Made by a program: the position numbers and the translations under genes. The notes beneath the pieces are model-generated. The model saw only the letters and a program-made list of their open reading frames with translations, was not told the DNA's origin and ran no database searches. Positions 1 through 8,556 of a stretch of 18,435 nt of DNA are shown here, in pieces. The stretch is taken from assembly GCA_030740295.1 (NCBI GenBank), contig JASLXP010000576.1, positions 1 through 18,435 on the forward strand. Direction: 5' to 3'. This DNA is from Planctomycetota bacterium. Its GTDB lineage: Bacteria; Planctomycetota; PUPC01; JACPCR01. Numbering within the stretch: position 1 is the first letter of the stretch; each line of letters starts with the position of its first letter.

Positions 1-2
1 AC

Positions 3-293
3 TGCGAACGTTGCGGTTACATAGCGATACAGAAACCGGCAAGACCATCAGGCGTCGCGTACGAAGATCCTCCCGCCAGCCAGGCTGCAGTAAACGAAAT
101 CCTGGCTGCAGCGGACAGGAGGATCCCTCAATTAGTAAAACAGGTAAAGCAAGGCGAGTTTGCCGTCCGACCAGCCGATTATGCCGCGTGCAGTCACTGT
201 AACTATAGAGACCTGTGCCGCGTAAATCCTCTTCGAATTAGCAGAAAAGGTCCTCAAATCATCCCAGAACAGAAAACTGCCGCCAAGCCTTAG
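3..293 (+). CDS. addB: AddB-like helicase-nuclease subunit, C-terminal end (partial)
   Basis: The open frame enters at the window edge and ends at TAG 291-293, giving the last 96 codons of a longer protein. Near its end it carries A-C-S-H-C-N-Y-R-D-L-C, a C-x2-C-x5-C motif at bases 189-221. In AddB/Cas4-type PD-(D/E)XK nucleases this motif closes the 'iron staple' that holds a [4Fe-4S] cluster beside the nuclease core; the first cysteine and the active site lie upstream, outside the window. A second pair (C-E-R-C) at the very start is of unknown role. The identity is inferred from this motif together with the AddA-like gene 1 kb downstream on the same strand. AddAB processes double-strand DNA ends for RecA loading. 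A different PD-(D/E)XK nuclease cannot be excluded, because the catalytic part is not visible. The overlapping frame starting at base 11 has no such motif and is a shadow. Confidence 0.72.
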   Translation, partial: CERCGYIAIQKPARPSGVAYEDPPASQAAVNEILAAADRRIPQLVKQVKQGEFAVRPADYAACSHCNYRDLCRVNPLRISRKGPQIIPEQKTAAKP

Positions 294-334
294 AGGCTCC
301 GGCGGCAGCTAAGAGATACCCAGGTTGGTATCTT
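279..334. terminator. Two stem-loops between convergent gene ends
   Basis: The nuclease gene (stop 291-293, plus strand) and the repeat-protein gene (stop 333-335, minus strand) converge here. One hairpin spans 279-306: GCCGCC pairs with GGCGGC and, inside it, AGCCT pairs with AGGCT around a TAG loop. A second spans 314-333: AGATACC pairs with GGTATCT around CAGGTT. Neither is followed by a clear U-tract on either strand, so these are terminator-like structures rather than textbook intrinsic terminators. Both overlap the stop codons. Confidence 0.35.
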
Positions 335-971
335 AAACCCAGATATTGATGTTGTTCACGGCTTCGCCGGTCTGGTTATTGGATTGGCTCTGCCAGGCGC
401 TGTTCGAGGCGGTCCCGGGACCTGCGCTCGCAGATTGAGCATTCGACTGGGACCCGGAATTCGACTGAAGATTAGTCGCATTAATGTTCTTAACCCTCAC
501 ATTTGGCCAATCGTAGAGATTGATGTTGTTGGTCGCGTTGCCGTTTTGGTTGCTGGTCGATACCTGGTCCGCATTGTTGGTGGCTGAGCCACCACCCCAA
601 CCATACCAGGGACCCCAGGGACGCCAGCCGCCGCCTGTGGATGCTGACTGCACGCTCGATTGGCTGGGTGCGTTTTCCTGGACGTTCGTCGCATTGACGT
701 TGCTGACTGACACGTCACCCGAGTTGTGGCTGTGGTGATGCCTCCTCGGGGGGCGTCTCGGTGGAACCGCGTTCTCTATTTCAAGGTTATTCGTCGCGTT
801 ACCGGATTGCTGATTGTCGGTATTCTGCCAGGCGCCATTGTTGGCCCGTCCGCTTCGCCACGACCAGCCGCCGGATGCTCCTGCGGATTGGGCATTGGAC
901 TGTGACGGTGTACTTGACTGCCCGTTGTTGGCGTAAATGCCGCTGACTCTAACGGTTGGTGAAAACCACAT
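333..971 (-). CDS. Asn/Ser/Gln-rich protein of three tandem repeats, unknown function
   Basis: I do not recognise a named family. The 212-residue product is almost entirely low-complexity N/S/Q/A/G and resolves into three repeats: about residues 5-67, 85-155 and 156-212. Each repeat has the same three blocks: a V-x-V strand followed by A-[TN]-N and S-Q-S-x-x-Q-S-A; a block resembling N-x-A-W-Q...N-Q-x-G; and A-[TV]-N-N followed by an alternating hydrophobic strand. A basic, His-rich linker (PPRRPPRRHHH) separates repeats 1 and 2, and W/G-rich stretches lie inside repeats 1 and 2. Strands with N-Q-x-G-x-A turns recall curlin-like beta-solenoids, but that is analogy only. No signal peptide or membrane segment is seen. 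The ATG at 971 is preceded by a GAGAGGA-type ribosome binding site about 8 bases away, which supports the start. The gene sits on the opposite strand between the two helicase-nuclease genes. Confidence 0.7.
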   Translation of the reverse strand: MWFSPTVRVSGIYANNGQSSTPSQSNAQSAGASGGWSWRSGRANNGAWQNTDNQQSGNATNNLEIENAVPPRRPPRRHHHSHNSGDVSVSNVNATNVQENAPSQSSVQSASTGGGWRPWGPWYGWGGGSATNNADQVSTSNQNGNATNNINLYDWPNVRVKNINATNLQSNSGSQSNAQSASAGPGTASNSAWQSQSNNQTGEAVNNINIWV

Positions 972-1309
972 TTTCAGATCCTCTCGTCCTCCATGTTCAC
1001 CTGCCTGAAAACCGCTTTCTGGAGGAGAGCTAGCGGTCTGAGATGTCAGACAGAGCCGGGATGTCAGAACATGAGTTCTGAACGAAAAATGAACAGCTAG
1101 TCGATGAGGACGATAGGCGGAGTTCCCTTTCGCACGGGATCTCCATTTTAATTATCGACAACCGTGCAGAGACTTTAGACAGAATCTCATGATGAGGGTT
1201 AAGAATCACTGCAACTTTCGCCTAAAACACCCATATATTGTGCTTGCACACAGCAGCACCCCCATCCAATCAGTGGAACGTCCAGAGCATCACCTGTATT
1301 TAGGAGAGT
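972..1309. promoter_or_regulatory. Divergent intergenic region with two dyads and a hairpin
   Basis: This 338-base gap separates the starts of the repeat-protein gene (minus) and addA (plus), so it should hold both promoters. Two dyads with identical 4-base spacers lie side by side: GTCTGA-GATG-TCAGAC at 1036-1051 and TCAGAAC-ATGA-GTTCTGA at 1064-1081. The second contains GAAC-N4-GTTC, the form of the Gram-positive LexA/DinR box; whether LexA of this organism uses that form is unknown. GATGTCAGA is also repeated directly at 1042 and 1060. A 9-bp stem with one mismatch (1119-1127 with 1136-1144) is followed by ATTTTAATTAT and may attenuate plus-strand transcription. A TATATT at 1234-1239 could be a -10 box for addA, but I see no good -35 in front of it. 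Confidence 0.35.
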
Positions 1310-4300
1310 ATGTCTGTGGATACTTGCCAGGACTGGGCCTCTGACGAGCGAGTCAAGGAACTCGCAATCAACGACCTGTCCGGCCACATATTTCTTTCAG
1401 CCGGAGCGGGCACAGGAAAGACCCACGTCCTGGTTCAACGCTACCTGAGCTTCCTGCGGACCGGGGCCGCTGCGGTGCCTGAAATCGTCTGTGTCACTTT
1501 CACAGAGAAAGCCGCTGGCGAGCTCAAAGCGCGGATCCGTGCGGAATGTGAGACTGCGGCCGCGGCCACGACGGATTCACAGAGCAAGTGGTTTCAACAC
1601 AAAAGAGACCTGGAAAATGCGCCGATCAACACCATCCACGGGTTCTGCACGCGTCTCTTGCGAGAGAATGCCTTTGCCCTCGGAATCGATCCCCGTTTTC
1701 AGATCCTGGATGAACGAGATGCAGAGCGACGACGACACGAAATCGCCCGGGAACATGTCCTCGGGCGACTGAGGAAGTCGGAATCAACTGCCCTTGCTCT
1801 GCTTGCCGAATACCTTGGAATCCCAGCGCTGATCGACTTAGTCAGAGATCTGCTCCATTGGCCCACCCCGGAACCGTTCAGCCAGCATTCACCTGATGAA
1901 CTGTTGGACGCCTGGAACGAGTTTCGGCTCTCATCTTTGACAAATGAACTCAAACGCCTTGTCCGGAAACCAAGCTGGTCCAGAGCGGTCACTGCATTGA
2001 AGTCAAACGAGCCCGTCAGAGCTGGATGTAGAGTTGCATCACGTCGTGTTCAGATTCTGGCAGGAATCGCAGAATTGCTGAATGAATCACTGCCTCCAGT
2101 TGAGCGACTGCAGGCAAGCCAATTCATTCTGAACAACTGTTCGCTCCAGCATATGTCGAAATCAAAATGGCAGGAACCGGACACAGTAAAAGAATCCATT
2201 ATTTCAATACGGGGACTGTTGCGAGCCACCGCTGCCCTGCAGGCTGTCTCCTGTCAAATCGAACAATCTGCTGCAGAATTCTCAATTGCATTGTCTTCCG
2301 AATGGCCTGTCGTGGCGCGCAGCTATCGCCAGGCAAAGTTTGGCAGTTCCGTCCTTGATTTTGATGATCTTCAGTGGCAGGCATTACGTCTGCTGAGAAA
2401 CCAGCCATCGATCAGTCTGAATTATCGGCAACGATTCAAGGCATTCTTGATCGATGAATTTCAAGACACAGATCGAATTCAGAAAGAAATTCTGTGGCGG
2501 CTTTCCGGCCTGCACCCAGACTCCGTTGGTGGGCCAACCAATGTCTTTATAGTAGGCGATGCGAAACAGTCCATTTACCGTTTCAGGGGGGCGGACGTCA
2601 GTGTATTTAATGAAACCGAACGCGAAATGCGGCAACGCAGCGACACCCACGTCCTGCAATCAGGTAGGAACTTTCGGACAATTCGGCCTCTCATGGAATT
2701 AGTAAATGATATTTTTTCCGTAGAAGAGGTCATGGGCTGTGAAGACAAATTGGAACTGTTCGAAGCAAAGTACAGCAGCCTGATTGCACAACGGACATCA
2801 AAGAAACATGAGTGTGCTGATCTTTTGCTGATTTCTGGAGATGACGGCGATCCACTGGAGCAGCTTCGATTGAGGCAGGCGGAAACAGTGGCAGTGAAGC
2901 TGCGAAATCTGATTGATGAACAGCCGTTCACCATTGAAGAGCCAGACGGATCTCGCCCCATTCAGTGGAAGGATATCGCCATTCTGTTTCGTGCAATGAC
3001 GGATGTCGCCTGTTTCGAAAGAGCATTCCGCCAATGGGGTATTCCCTACTATCTGGTCGCGGGCAGAGGATTGTATGGCAGGCAGGAGGTGAGAGATTTA
3101 CTGAGCTTTCTGCGTTCGATTGAAAATTCACAGAACGAAGTCGCGCTTGCTTCCGTACTGCGTTCACCCTTCGTTGGAATCAATGACGAAACACTTTTCT
3201 GGATGTGTCGGGAAAACAATCTGTCCGCCTCTCTCGCGGTCGTTTCAGGTCGGCTAACGAGAAACATCAAATCCAGAGACCTTGCAGGAATTGAGGGTGA
3301 AGAGATCAAGAAACTGAAGAATGCCGACGCGATTTTGCGGAAATATCGGCGTATTAAAGATCGCCTTCCGCTTGGACAACTGATCGATTCGATCACGAAC
3401 GAAACCGGGTTCTGCGCAGCCCTTCTGGCCGCGCCGGGAGGAGAGCAAAAGGTCTCTAATCTCAGAAAGATCGCTGACCTTGCCAGAAATGCTGAGAGCA
3501 GCGCAACGCTTTCTCTCGATGACTTTATTCAAGCTATCGCAGACCTCACAGTACGCGAGGCCAGGGAAGGTGAAGCATCCACGAGCGAAGAAGAAAGCAA
3601 CGTCGTCAAGCTTCTTACCATCCACAAGTCAAAGGGGCTGGAATGGCCAATTGTGGTTGTCCCTGACCTGGAACGCCGTCCTGTCACGTTTTCCGGCAGA
3701 TTCATTATGAGCCCTCATTTCGGCCCTATTGTCCGAGGGGAAGCAGACAATGGTGAAAGAGCCTGGCCATCTGCTGGCGGAATCTTGAAAAGCCGGGAGA
3801 ACGAGATGGACACCGCAGAGCGCCGCAGATTGCTGTACGTGGCGATGACTCGCGCAAGAGACCACCTGATTCTCAGCGGGATTCTGCAGGTCCAGAACGC
3901 GCCAGAAAACACCTGGCTGGCCTGGATGCTGAATGCCTTGCCCAAGGTTGCAGTTACGCGGCAAGATGGTCTTGAATCTTCAAACAGGAGTTGGCGATTA
4001 CAGCAGACGTTCTCAACTGAAGCCCTCGTTCCCCCGCCTGCCCAAGTCGAGATAAGATCAACGCGTACGCATGAGAATGTTGATCCTCGGTCCTTCGAGA
4101 TTATCAATCCTGACGTTGCCAGCAGGCTTCGGTTTACCGTGACAGAGCTTGAGGAATATGATGCCTGCCCGCAGAAATTCTATCTGAAGAGAGTCAAGGA
4201 TATCGCTGAATATCATCCGACCGGCTCTGTTTTGCCGCAGGAACTGTCCGCAGCGGACAGGGGTACACTTGCCCATAGGGCCATGCAAAAACTACTAACC

Positions 4301-4891
4301 AACCAGGGCAGTATTCCTGACGCGGTGGAGGTCGCCTTCCGAGAGGCCGGGCATGGGTTGGATGATTTCCCGAATACGTTTTCTTCGGTCACATCAATGT
4401 TGGAGACATTTCTTGCTGCTGAAACCTGGAGTGAATTTCGAGAGGCGCATGAACTTTATCTGGAGACTCCGTTTTCTTTCTGCCCACCTGGTGTTGGCCA
4501 GCCTGACCAGACATTCGTTGTCGAGGGTACAGTGGATGCACTATTAGTAGACAGCGAGGGTCGAGCGAAACTTGTGGATTTCAAGACTGGGCAAGCTCGA
4601 TCGGAACCCTATACATTTCAACTGGGCATATACAGCCTTGGCATTAGGGCGTGGAAAGGCGCCTTACCGGAATCTGTCTGGCTTTACTTCATGGAATCCG
4701 GCAGAAACGTGGAACTTCCAGTTAAACAGCTCGCAAGTGAATGCGAGTCACGATTGTCCGAAGTGATCGAGGGGATAATCAGATCAGAATTCGATCGTTC
4801 GCCGGACGCGAACTGTGGCTCGTGCGGCGTTTACTGGAATTGCACGCAGAGAAATGAACGTGCAGTGAACTCACTGACTCTTCAGTTCTGA
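1310..4891 (+). CDS. addA: AddA-like UvrD/RecB helicase with C-terminal PD-(D/E)XK nuclease
   Basis: A 1193-residue superfamily 1 helicase fused to a RecB-type nuclease, the size of AddA. It probably forms a complex with the AddB-like protein encoded upstream to resect double-strand DNA ends for recombination. Visible motifs: Walker A AGAGTGKT (31-38); Walker B/motif II DEFQD (382-386); motif III G-D-A-K-Q-S-I-Y-R-F-R-G; motif V H-K-S-K-G-L-E-W; motif VI Y-V-A-M-T-R-A-R (about 840-850). The nuclease core shows D1076 in G-T-V-D and the D1090-F-K1092-T-G signature. Unusually for AddA, Cys953 (D-A-C-P-Q-K-F) together with C1169-x2-C1172-x5-C1178 gives a complete four-cysteine iron-staple pattern. 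The start ATG is preceded by AGGAGA with a short 2-4 base spacer. The stop overlaps the next start (TGATG), implying translational coupling. The helicase-nuclease class is certain; the AddA name rests on the context. Confidence 0.9.
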   Translation: MSVDTCQDWASDERVKELAINDLSGHIFLSAGAGTGKTHVLVQRYLSFLRTGAAAVPEIVCVTFTEKAAGELKARIRAECETAAAATTDSQSKWFQHKRDLENAPINTIHGFCTRLLRENAFALGIDPRFQILDERDAERRRHEIAREHVLGRLRKSESTALALLAEYLGIPALIDLVRDLLHWPTPEPFSQHSPDELLDAWNEFRLSSLTNELKRLVRKPSWSRAVTALKSNEPVRAGCRVASRRVQILAGIAELLNESLPPVERLQASQFILNNCSLQHMSKSKWQEPDTVKESIISIRGLLRATAALQAVSCQIEQSAAEFSIALSSEWPVVARSYRQAKFGSSVLDFDDLQWQALRLLRNQPSISLNYRQRFKAFLIDEFQDTDRIQKEILWRLSGLHPDSVGGPTNVFIVGDAKQSIYRFRGADVSVFNETEREMRQRSDTHVLQSGRNFRTIRPLMELVNDIFSVEEVMGCEDKLELFEAKYSSLIAQRTSKKHECADLLLISGDDGDPLEQLRLRQAETVAVKLRNLIDEQPFTIEEPDGSRPIQWKDIAILFRAMTDVACFERAFRQWGIPYYLVAGRGLYGRQEVRDLLSFLRSIENSQNEVALASVLRSPFVGINDETLFWMCRENNLSASLAVVSGRLTRNIKSRDLAGIEGEEIKKLKNADAILRKYRRIKDRLPLGQLIDSITNETGFCAALLAAPGGEQKVSNLRKIADLARNAESSATLSLDDFIQAIADLTVREAREGEASTSEEESNVVKLLTIHKSKGLEWPIVVVPDLERRPVTFSGRFIMSPHFGPIVRGEADNGERAWPSAGGILKSRENEMDTAERRRLLYVAMTRARDHLILSGILQVQNAPENTWLAWMLNALPKVAVTRQDGLESSNRSWRLQQTFSTEALVPPPAQVEIRSTRTHENVDPRSFEIINPDVASRLRFTVTELEEYDACPQKFYLKRVKDIAEYHPTGSVLPQELSAADRGTLAHRAMQKLLTNQGSIPDAVEVAFREAGHGLDDFPNTFSSVTSMLETFLAAETWSEFREAHELYLETPFSFCPPGVGQPDQTFVVEGTVDALLVDSEGRAKLVDFKTGQARSEPYTFQLGIYSLGIRAWKGALPESVWLYFMESGRNVELPVKQLASECESRLSEVIEGIIRSEFDRSPDANCGSCGVYWNCTQRNERAVNSLTLQF

Positions 4892-6387
4892 TGCACCCAA
4901 TGAAAACTACTGCAGAAGAAAACCAGAATCCCAGCCGCAAAGACTACTTGATCCTTGCTGCTCTCGGTCTGGCAACGCTGTACGTTGTCTGGGGATTCAT
5001 TGAGGCATCCCAAGTTGAAGAGGCGCTCAGCCGTAATGAATATCTCAAATTTCACATGTGGGGTGTATTCTTTTTCGGCATCGCGTTCTGGTTCATCCGA
5101 CGGTTGCCGGACCGAAATGGTTTTGTGCTGATCATTGCTGGTTTTGGGCTTCTCTACCGGGCTCTGCTAATCCCCACAGATCTGATTATTGAAGATGACA
5201 TCTACCGCTATCTGTGGGACGGAAAAGTAGTTGCTCACGGCATGAACCCCTTCCGGTACTCGCCTGAGCAGGTTCTCGAGTTCGCTGATGGCGAATCGGA
5301 AGTGGAATACTCGAAAGAGGAGGAGGCAGCCCTCCGCAGACTTACCGAACTTTTGAAGCCTGGTGTCGGCCAACATAATGAATTCAGGGAGATCATAGAG
5401 CAAATAAACTATCCGGAAGTGCCCACGATCTACCCGCCATTCAGTCAGTTAGTATTTGCCATTTCCTACTATATTCAGCCCGGGCATATTCCAACCCTCA
5501 AAACACTGATTACACTTTTCGAGGTAGCGGCCACTGTTCTAGTGTTTCTGTCGCTAAAGGAGCTTGGGCTGAAGCGCACTTACATTCTGATACCAGCCTG
5601 GTGTCCCTTGTTACTCAAAGAGTTTGCCAACTCAGGGCATCACGATGGATTGGCTATTTTCGCGACTGGACTGGCAATATTCTGTTTCGTTAAGAAGAGA
5701 AATATCCTGGCAGGTATGGCAATTGGAATGGGCGTTCTGGCCAAAATCTATCCGGGCGTTTTGCTGATTGTTTTCATACGGCGGCTGAGATTGAAGGGGT
5801 CTCTGGCTTTCGCTGGAATCCTGCTTCTTGGGTACCTGCCGTTTATCGGGAGTGGGGGCCTCTTTAAAGGTCTGAACGTCTACGCATCGCAGTGGCAATA
5901 CAATGCCGCCGTGTTCGTGGTCGTGCGCGATATCCTTGTACCGGCGATGGAGGAAGAAGCCATATTCGGCGGCATGTTTTCAGAGACGAATGAAGACGAT
6001 TCGAAACGCAGATCCGCTGCGGCTTTGCTCTGCGCAAAAGCTGTCACCGGGCTCATGCTGCTGGTTGCTCTACTGTGGCTGGCACTGCATCCGACTGCTG
6101 AGAAAAGGCCTGATGCTCTCCGGGCCAGCCTGGGGCTGGGCGCGCTGTTCTTCTTGGCCCCCGTGATCAATCCGTGGTACCTGGGCGTGCTTGTGCCATT
6201 GCTTGCCTTTTGTCCATCGTATGGGCTTCTCTGGCTCGTTCTCCTTTCTCCTCTCAGCTATACGCGCGATATAGACTATGTGGTTCCCTATTTCATTCGG
6301 TGTATTGAGTTCCTTCCAGTTTTGCCGCTGCTGATATGGGACTACAAGAGGTTGCAGGATGCAGACGCGATTCAAGACACAGACTGA
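4891..6387 (+). CDS. Polytopic GT-C-type glycosyltransferase (GT87/mannosyltransferase-like)
   Basis: A 498-residue membrane protein with roughly ten hydrophobic segments. It carries features of GT-C enzymes that use polyprenyl-phosphate sugars: the acidic loop motif E-D-D-I-Y-R-Y-L-W-D-G after the second or third membrane segment, then N-P-F-R-Y-S-P, then T-I-Y-P-P-F-S-Q, then G-H-H-D-G and G-V-L-A-K-I-Y-P. These resemble the GT87/DUF2029 and MptB-like mannosyltransferase families. Likely role: transfer of a mannosyl or related residue to a lipid or envelope glycan on the outer face of the cytoplasmic membrane; the substrate cannot be read from the sequence. An insertion rich in Glu (about residues 130-160) follows the acidic loop. 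The ATG at 4891 overlaps the addA stop (TGATG). A second ATG lies at 4900 and could be the true start. No functional link to DNA repair is evident; the pairing appears positional. Confidence 0.8.
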   Translation: MHPMKTTAEENQNPSRKDYLILAALGLATLYVVWGFIEASQVEEALSRNEYLKFHMWGVFFFGIAFWFIRRLPDRNGFVLIIAGFGLLYRALLIPTDLIIEDDIYRYLWDGKVVAHGMNPFRYSPEQVLEFADGESEVEYSKEEEAALRRLTELLKPGVGQHNEFREIIEQINYPEVPTIYPPFSQLVFAISYYIQPGHIPTLKTLITLFEVAATVLVFLSLKELGLKRTYILIPAWCPLLLKEFANSGHHDGLAIFATGLAIFCFVKKRNILAGMAIGMGVLAKIYPGVLLIVFIRRLRLKGSLAFAGILLLGYLPFIGSGGLFKGLNVYASQWQYNAAVFVVVRDILVPAMEEEAIFGGMFSETNEDDSKRRSAAALLCAKAVTGLMLLVALLWLALHPTAEKRPDALRASLGLGALFFLAPVINPWYLGVLVPLLAFCPSYGLLWLVLLSPLSYTRDIDYVVPYFIRCIEFLPVLPLLIWDYKRLQDADAIQDTD

Positions 6388-6431
6388 TGTCGCCCCACCC
6401 TCCCAACCTTATTGCCCTTCCTTGCTCCCTT

Positions 6432-6459
6432 TTGCATCTTCCCCTTGCATTGCTAGACT
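6432..6459 (+). promoter_or_regulatory. Candidate sigma-70-type promoter for pheT
   Basis: TTGCAT (6432-6437) and TAGACT (6454-6459) are separated by 16 bases in the 137-base gap before pheT. Each box matches four of six consensus positions. Just downstream, CCGCC and GGCGG form a small stem (6461-6475) in the would-be leader. No T-box or leader peptide rich in Phe codons is seen. Confidence 0.35.
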
Positions 6460-6524
6460 CCGCCGCCTTTGGCGGGAGAGCTTGAAAACACTCAACCGAA
6501 CGCGGCCATCGAAGGAATCACACC

Positions 6525-8537
6525 ATGAAGATCAGCTACAAATGGGTACAGGATTACTGCGATTTTCAGGGCAGTCCTCAAGACCTTGAAGAACTCTTGG
6601 CGAACCTCGGGATGGAGGTCGAAGAGACCATTGAAATCGGCGAAGACGTCTGCTTCGATCTCGAAATAACGAGCAACAGGAACGACTTGAATGGCGTAAT
6701 CGGAGTAGCTCGCGAAATCTCCTGCGCGTCTGGTGGCGAGCTGAAGATTCCGGAAATCGGACTCAAGGGAAGCGACGAGCAGGCCGCCGACTTCACCTCC
6801 ATTGACAACCAGGCTCCGGACCTGTGCCCGCGATATACCGCGCGTATTATTACTGGCGTGGCCATCGGACCGAGCCCGGACTGGATGATCTCGAGGCTTG
6901 AAACAGTCGGTTTGCGGTCCATCAATAACGTAGTCGATATTACAAATTTCGTTTTGCTCGAAGCGTGCCAGCCTCTGCATGCATTCGATTACGAAACTCT
7001 TGATGAGAATCGCATCGTCATCCGGCGAGGACAGGATGGCGAATCGATCACCTCCATCGATGGCACGGAATGTAAGCTGACGAAGGAGATGCTCGCGATC
7101 GCCGATGCCTCCCGCGCTGTCGCCATCGCCGGCGTGATGGGAGGGCTGGATACCGAGGTCACTGAATCCACCAAGACCATCCTGCTGGAGAGCGCTGACT
7201 TCAATGGCGTCAGCATTCGCCGTACGGCCCGCGGGCTTGGGCTGACTACCGATTCTTCATTCCGCTTCGAACGAGGGGTCGATCCGGTCGGAGTCGAATG
7301 GGCATCGAGGCGTGCTGCAGCCCTGATCGAGGAGCTTGCTGGTGGCACGACCGTCGACGGCATTCTTGATGACTGGCCGGGGCAGAAGGATCCTGCGAAG
7401 GTGAGCATCCGAGTGCCTGAAGTTCACCGGCTTCTCGGTGATGAGATTCCCGGCGAAAAGATAAAAACGATTCTTACTTCGCTCAGCCTCGATCTGACCG
7501 AAGGAGATGCTGATGCCCTGACATTCGAGATTCCATCATTTCGCAAAGACCTGGAACGCGAGATTGATCTCATCGAGGAGGTCTCGCGGGTGCATGGATT
7601 CAACAACATCCCAACAGCCTCGAATCTACCGGTCACTTCCGCGGAATACCCCACTGGCGAACGGGTCGCCGATGTCGTTCACCAGGTGATGACCGGCAGC
7701 GGATTCGATGAAATCATCACTGTCAGTTTCCAGTCCGACGAAATGGCTGAAGGCGTCTCGCCCTGGAGTAATGGCACTCCGCTGGTGAACCAGAATCCTG
7801 TACGGAAGCAGGAGGCCGTGCTGCGTCGCTCGCTGATTCCCAGCCTGATGCAGGTGCGGCAAGGGAACGAAGGGCGTTCGTTCAACGAGACGTTCATGTA
7901 TGAGATCGCCAGTGTTTACCTGAGCGGAGAAAAGGCAGAGGACAACGAAGAGAAACGGGTGCTCACTTTCATACACGGTCTTGACTTCGCCGAAACCAAA
8001 GGCGTGATCGAGCAACTCACGGAACGGCTTCGAATCGGCGATGACACCGTCATCAGTCCTGCCGAGTCGTCTTTCCTCGAAAAGGGAACGGGGGCCGTCT
8101 GGAAAGCCGGGCAACGGGTCCTCGGCTATCTGGGCACAGCGTCCAGATCTCTTTCGGATAAATTTGACCTTCGCGAAGCTCCGTCCATTGCAGAGATTGA
8201 CCTGGATGCGCTGGAGGAAATGGCTTCGTTCGGAGTTTCAGTGACACCTCTGCCCCGTTACCCGGCATCCGACCGTGACGTAGCGGTCATCATCCCTGAG
8301 GAAGTGACTTGGGAGCAGGTGACGCAGCTTGTCGAAACGCTCGAACTGCCCGACCTTCAGTCCATCGAATTCTTCGATTTGTATCGAGGCAAAGGCATCG
8401 AAAAAGGCAAGAAGAGTCTGGCGTTCCGGGTCGTCTTCCAATCCGCTGAACGGACGCTGACTAATGAAGAGGTGAACGAGCATCGTGACGCAATCATCGT
8501 CAGGCTCGGTGAGCAGTTCGGCGCAGTGCTGCGCTGA
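6525..8537 (+). CDS. pheT: Phenylalanyl-tRNA synthetase beta subunit, short form
   Basis: Beta chain of the heterotetrameric synthetase that charges tRNA-Phe; it acts in the cytoplasm with the alpha chain PheS, whose gene is not in this window. The 670-residue product carries the N-terminal segment (K-I-S-Y-K-W, about 1-40), the B3/B4 editing domain (about 100-270), the B5 DNA-binding-like domain (about 290-365), the catalytic-like core fold and the C-terminal FDX-ACB anticodon-binding domain (about 575-670, with Y-P-A-S-D-R-D-V-A-V). The OB-fold tRNA-binding (EMAP-like) domain that normally follows L-G-M-E-V-E is missing: after about 20 residues the sequence reaches I-T-S-N-R-N-D-L, equivalent to the T-P-N-R-x-D motif that lies about 110 residues later in the usual ~795-residue protein. 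There is no break or frameshift, so this is a compact form. The start at 6525 has AAGGA 9 bases upstream. A strong terminator follows the stop. Confidence 0.95.
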   Translation: MKISYKWVQDYCDFQGSPQDLEELLANLGMEVEETIEIGEDVCFDLEITSNRNDLNGVIGVAREISCASGGELKIPEIGLKGSDEQAADFTSIDNQAPDLCPRYTARIITGVAIGPSPDWMISRLETVGLRSINNVVDITNFVLLEACQPLHAFDYETLDENRIVIRRGQDGESITSIDGTECKLTKEMLAIADASRAVAIAGVMGGLDTEVTESTKTILLESADFNGVSIRRTARGLGLTTDSSFRFERGVDPVGVEWASRRAAALIEELAGGTTVDGILDDWPGQKDPAKVSIRVPEVHRLLGDEIPGEKIKTILTSLSLDLTEGDADALTFEIPSFRKDLEREIDLIEEVSRVHGFNNIPTASNLPVTSAEYPTGERVADVVHQVMTGSGFDEIITVSFQSDEMAEGVSPWSNGTPLVNQNPVRKQEAVLRRSLIPSLMQVRQGNEGRSFNETFMYEIASVYLSGEKAEDNEEKRVLTFIHGLDFAETKGVIEQLTERLRIGDDTVISPAESSFLEKGTGAVWKAGQRVLGYLGTASRSLSDKFDLREAPSIAEIDLDALEEMASFGVSVTPLPRYPASDRDVAVIIPEEVTWEQVTQLVETLELPDLQSIEFFDLYRGKGIEKGKKSLAFRVVFQSAERTLTNEEVNEHRDAIIVRLGEQFGAVLR

Positions 8538-8556
8538 GTCGAAACGCACCAGAACA

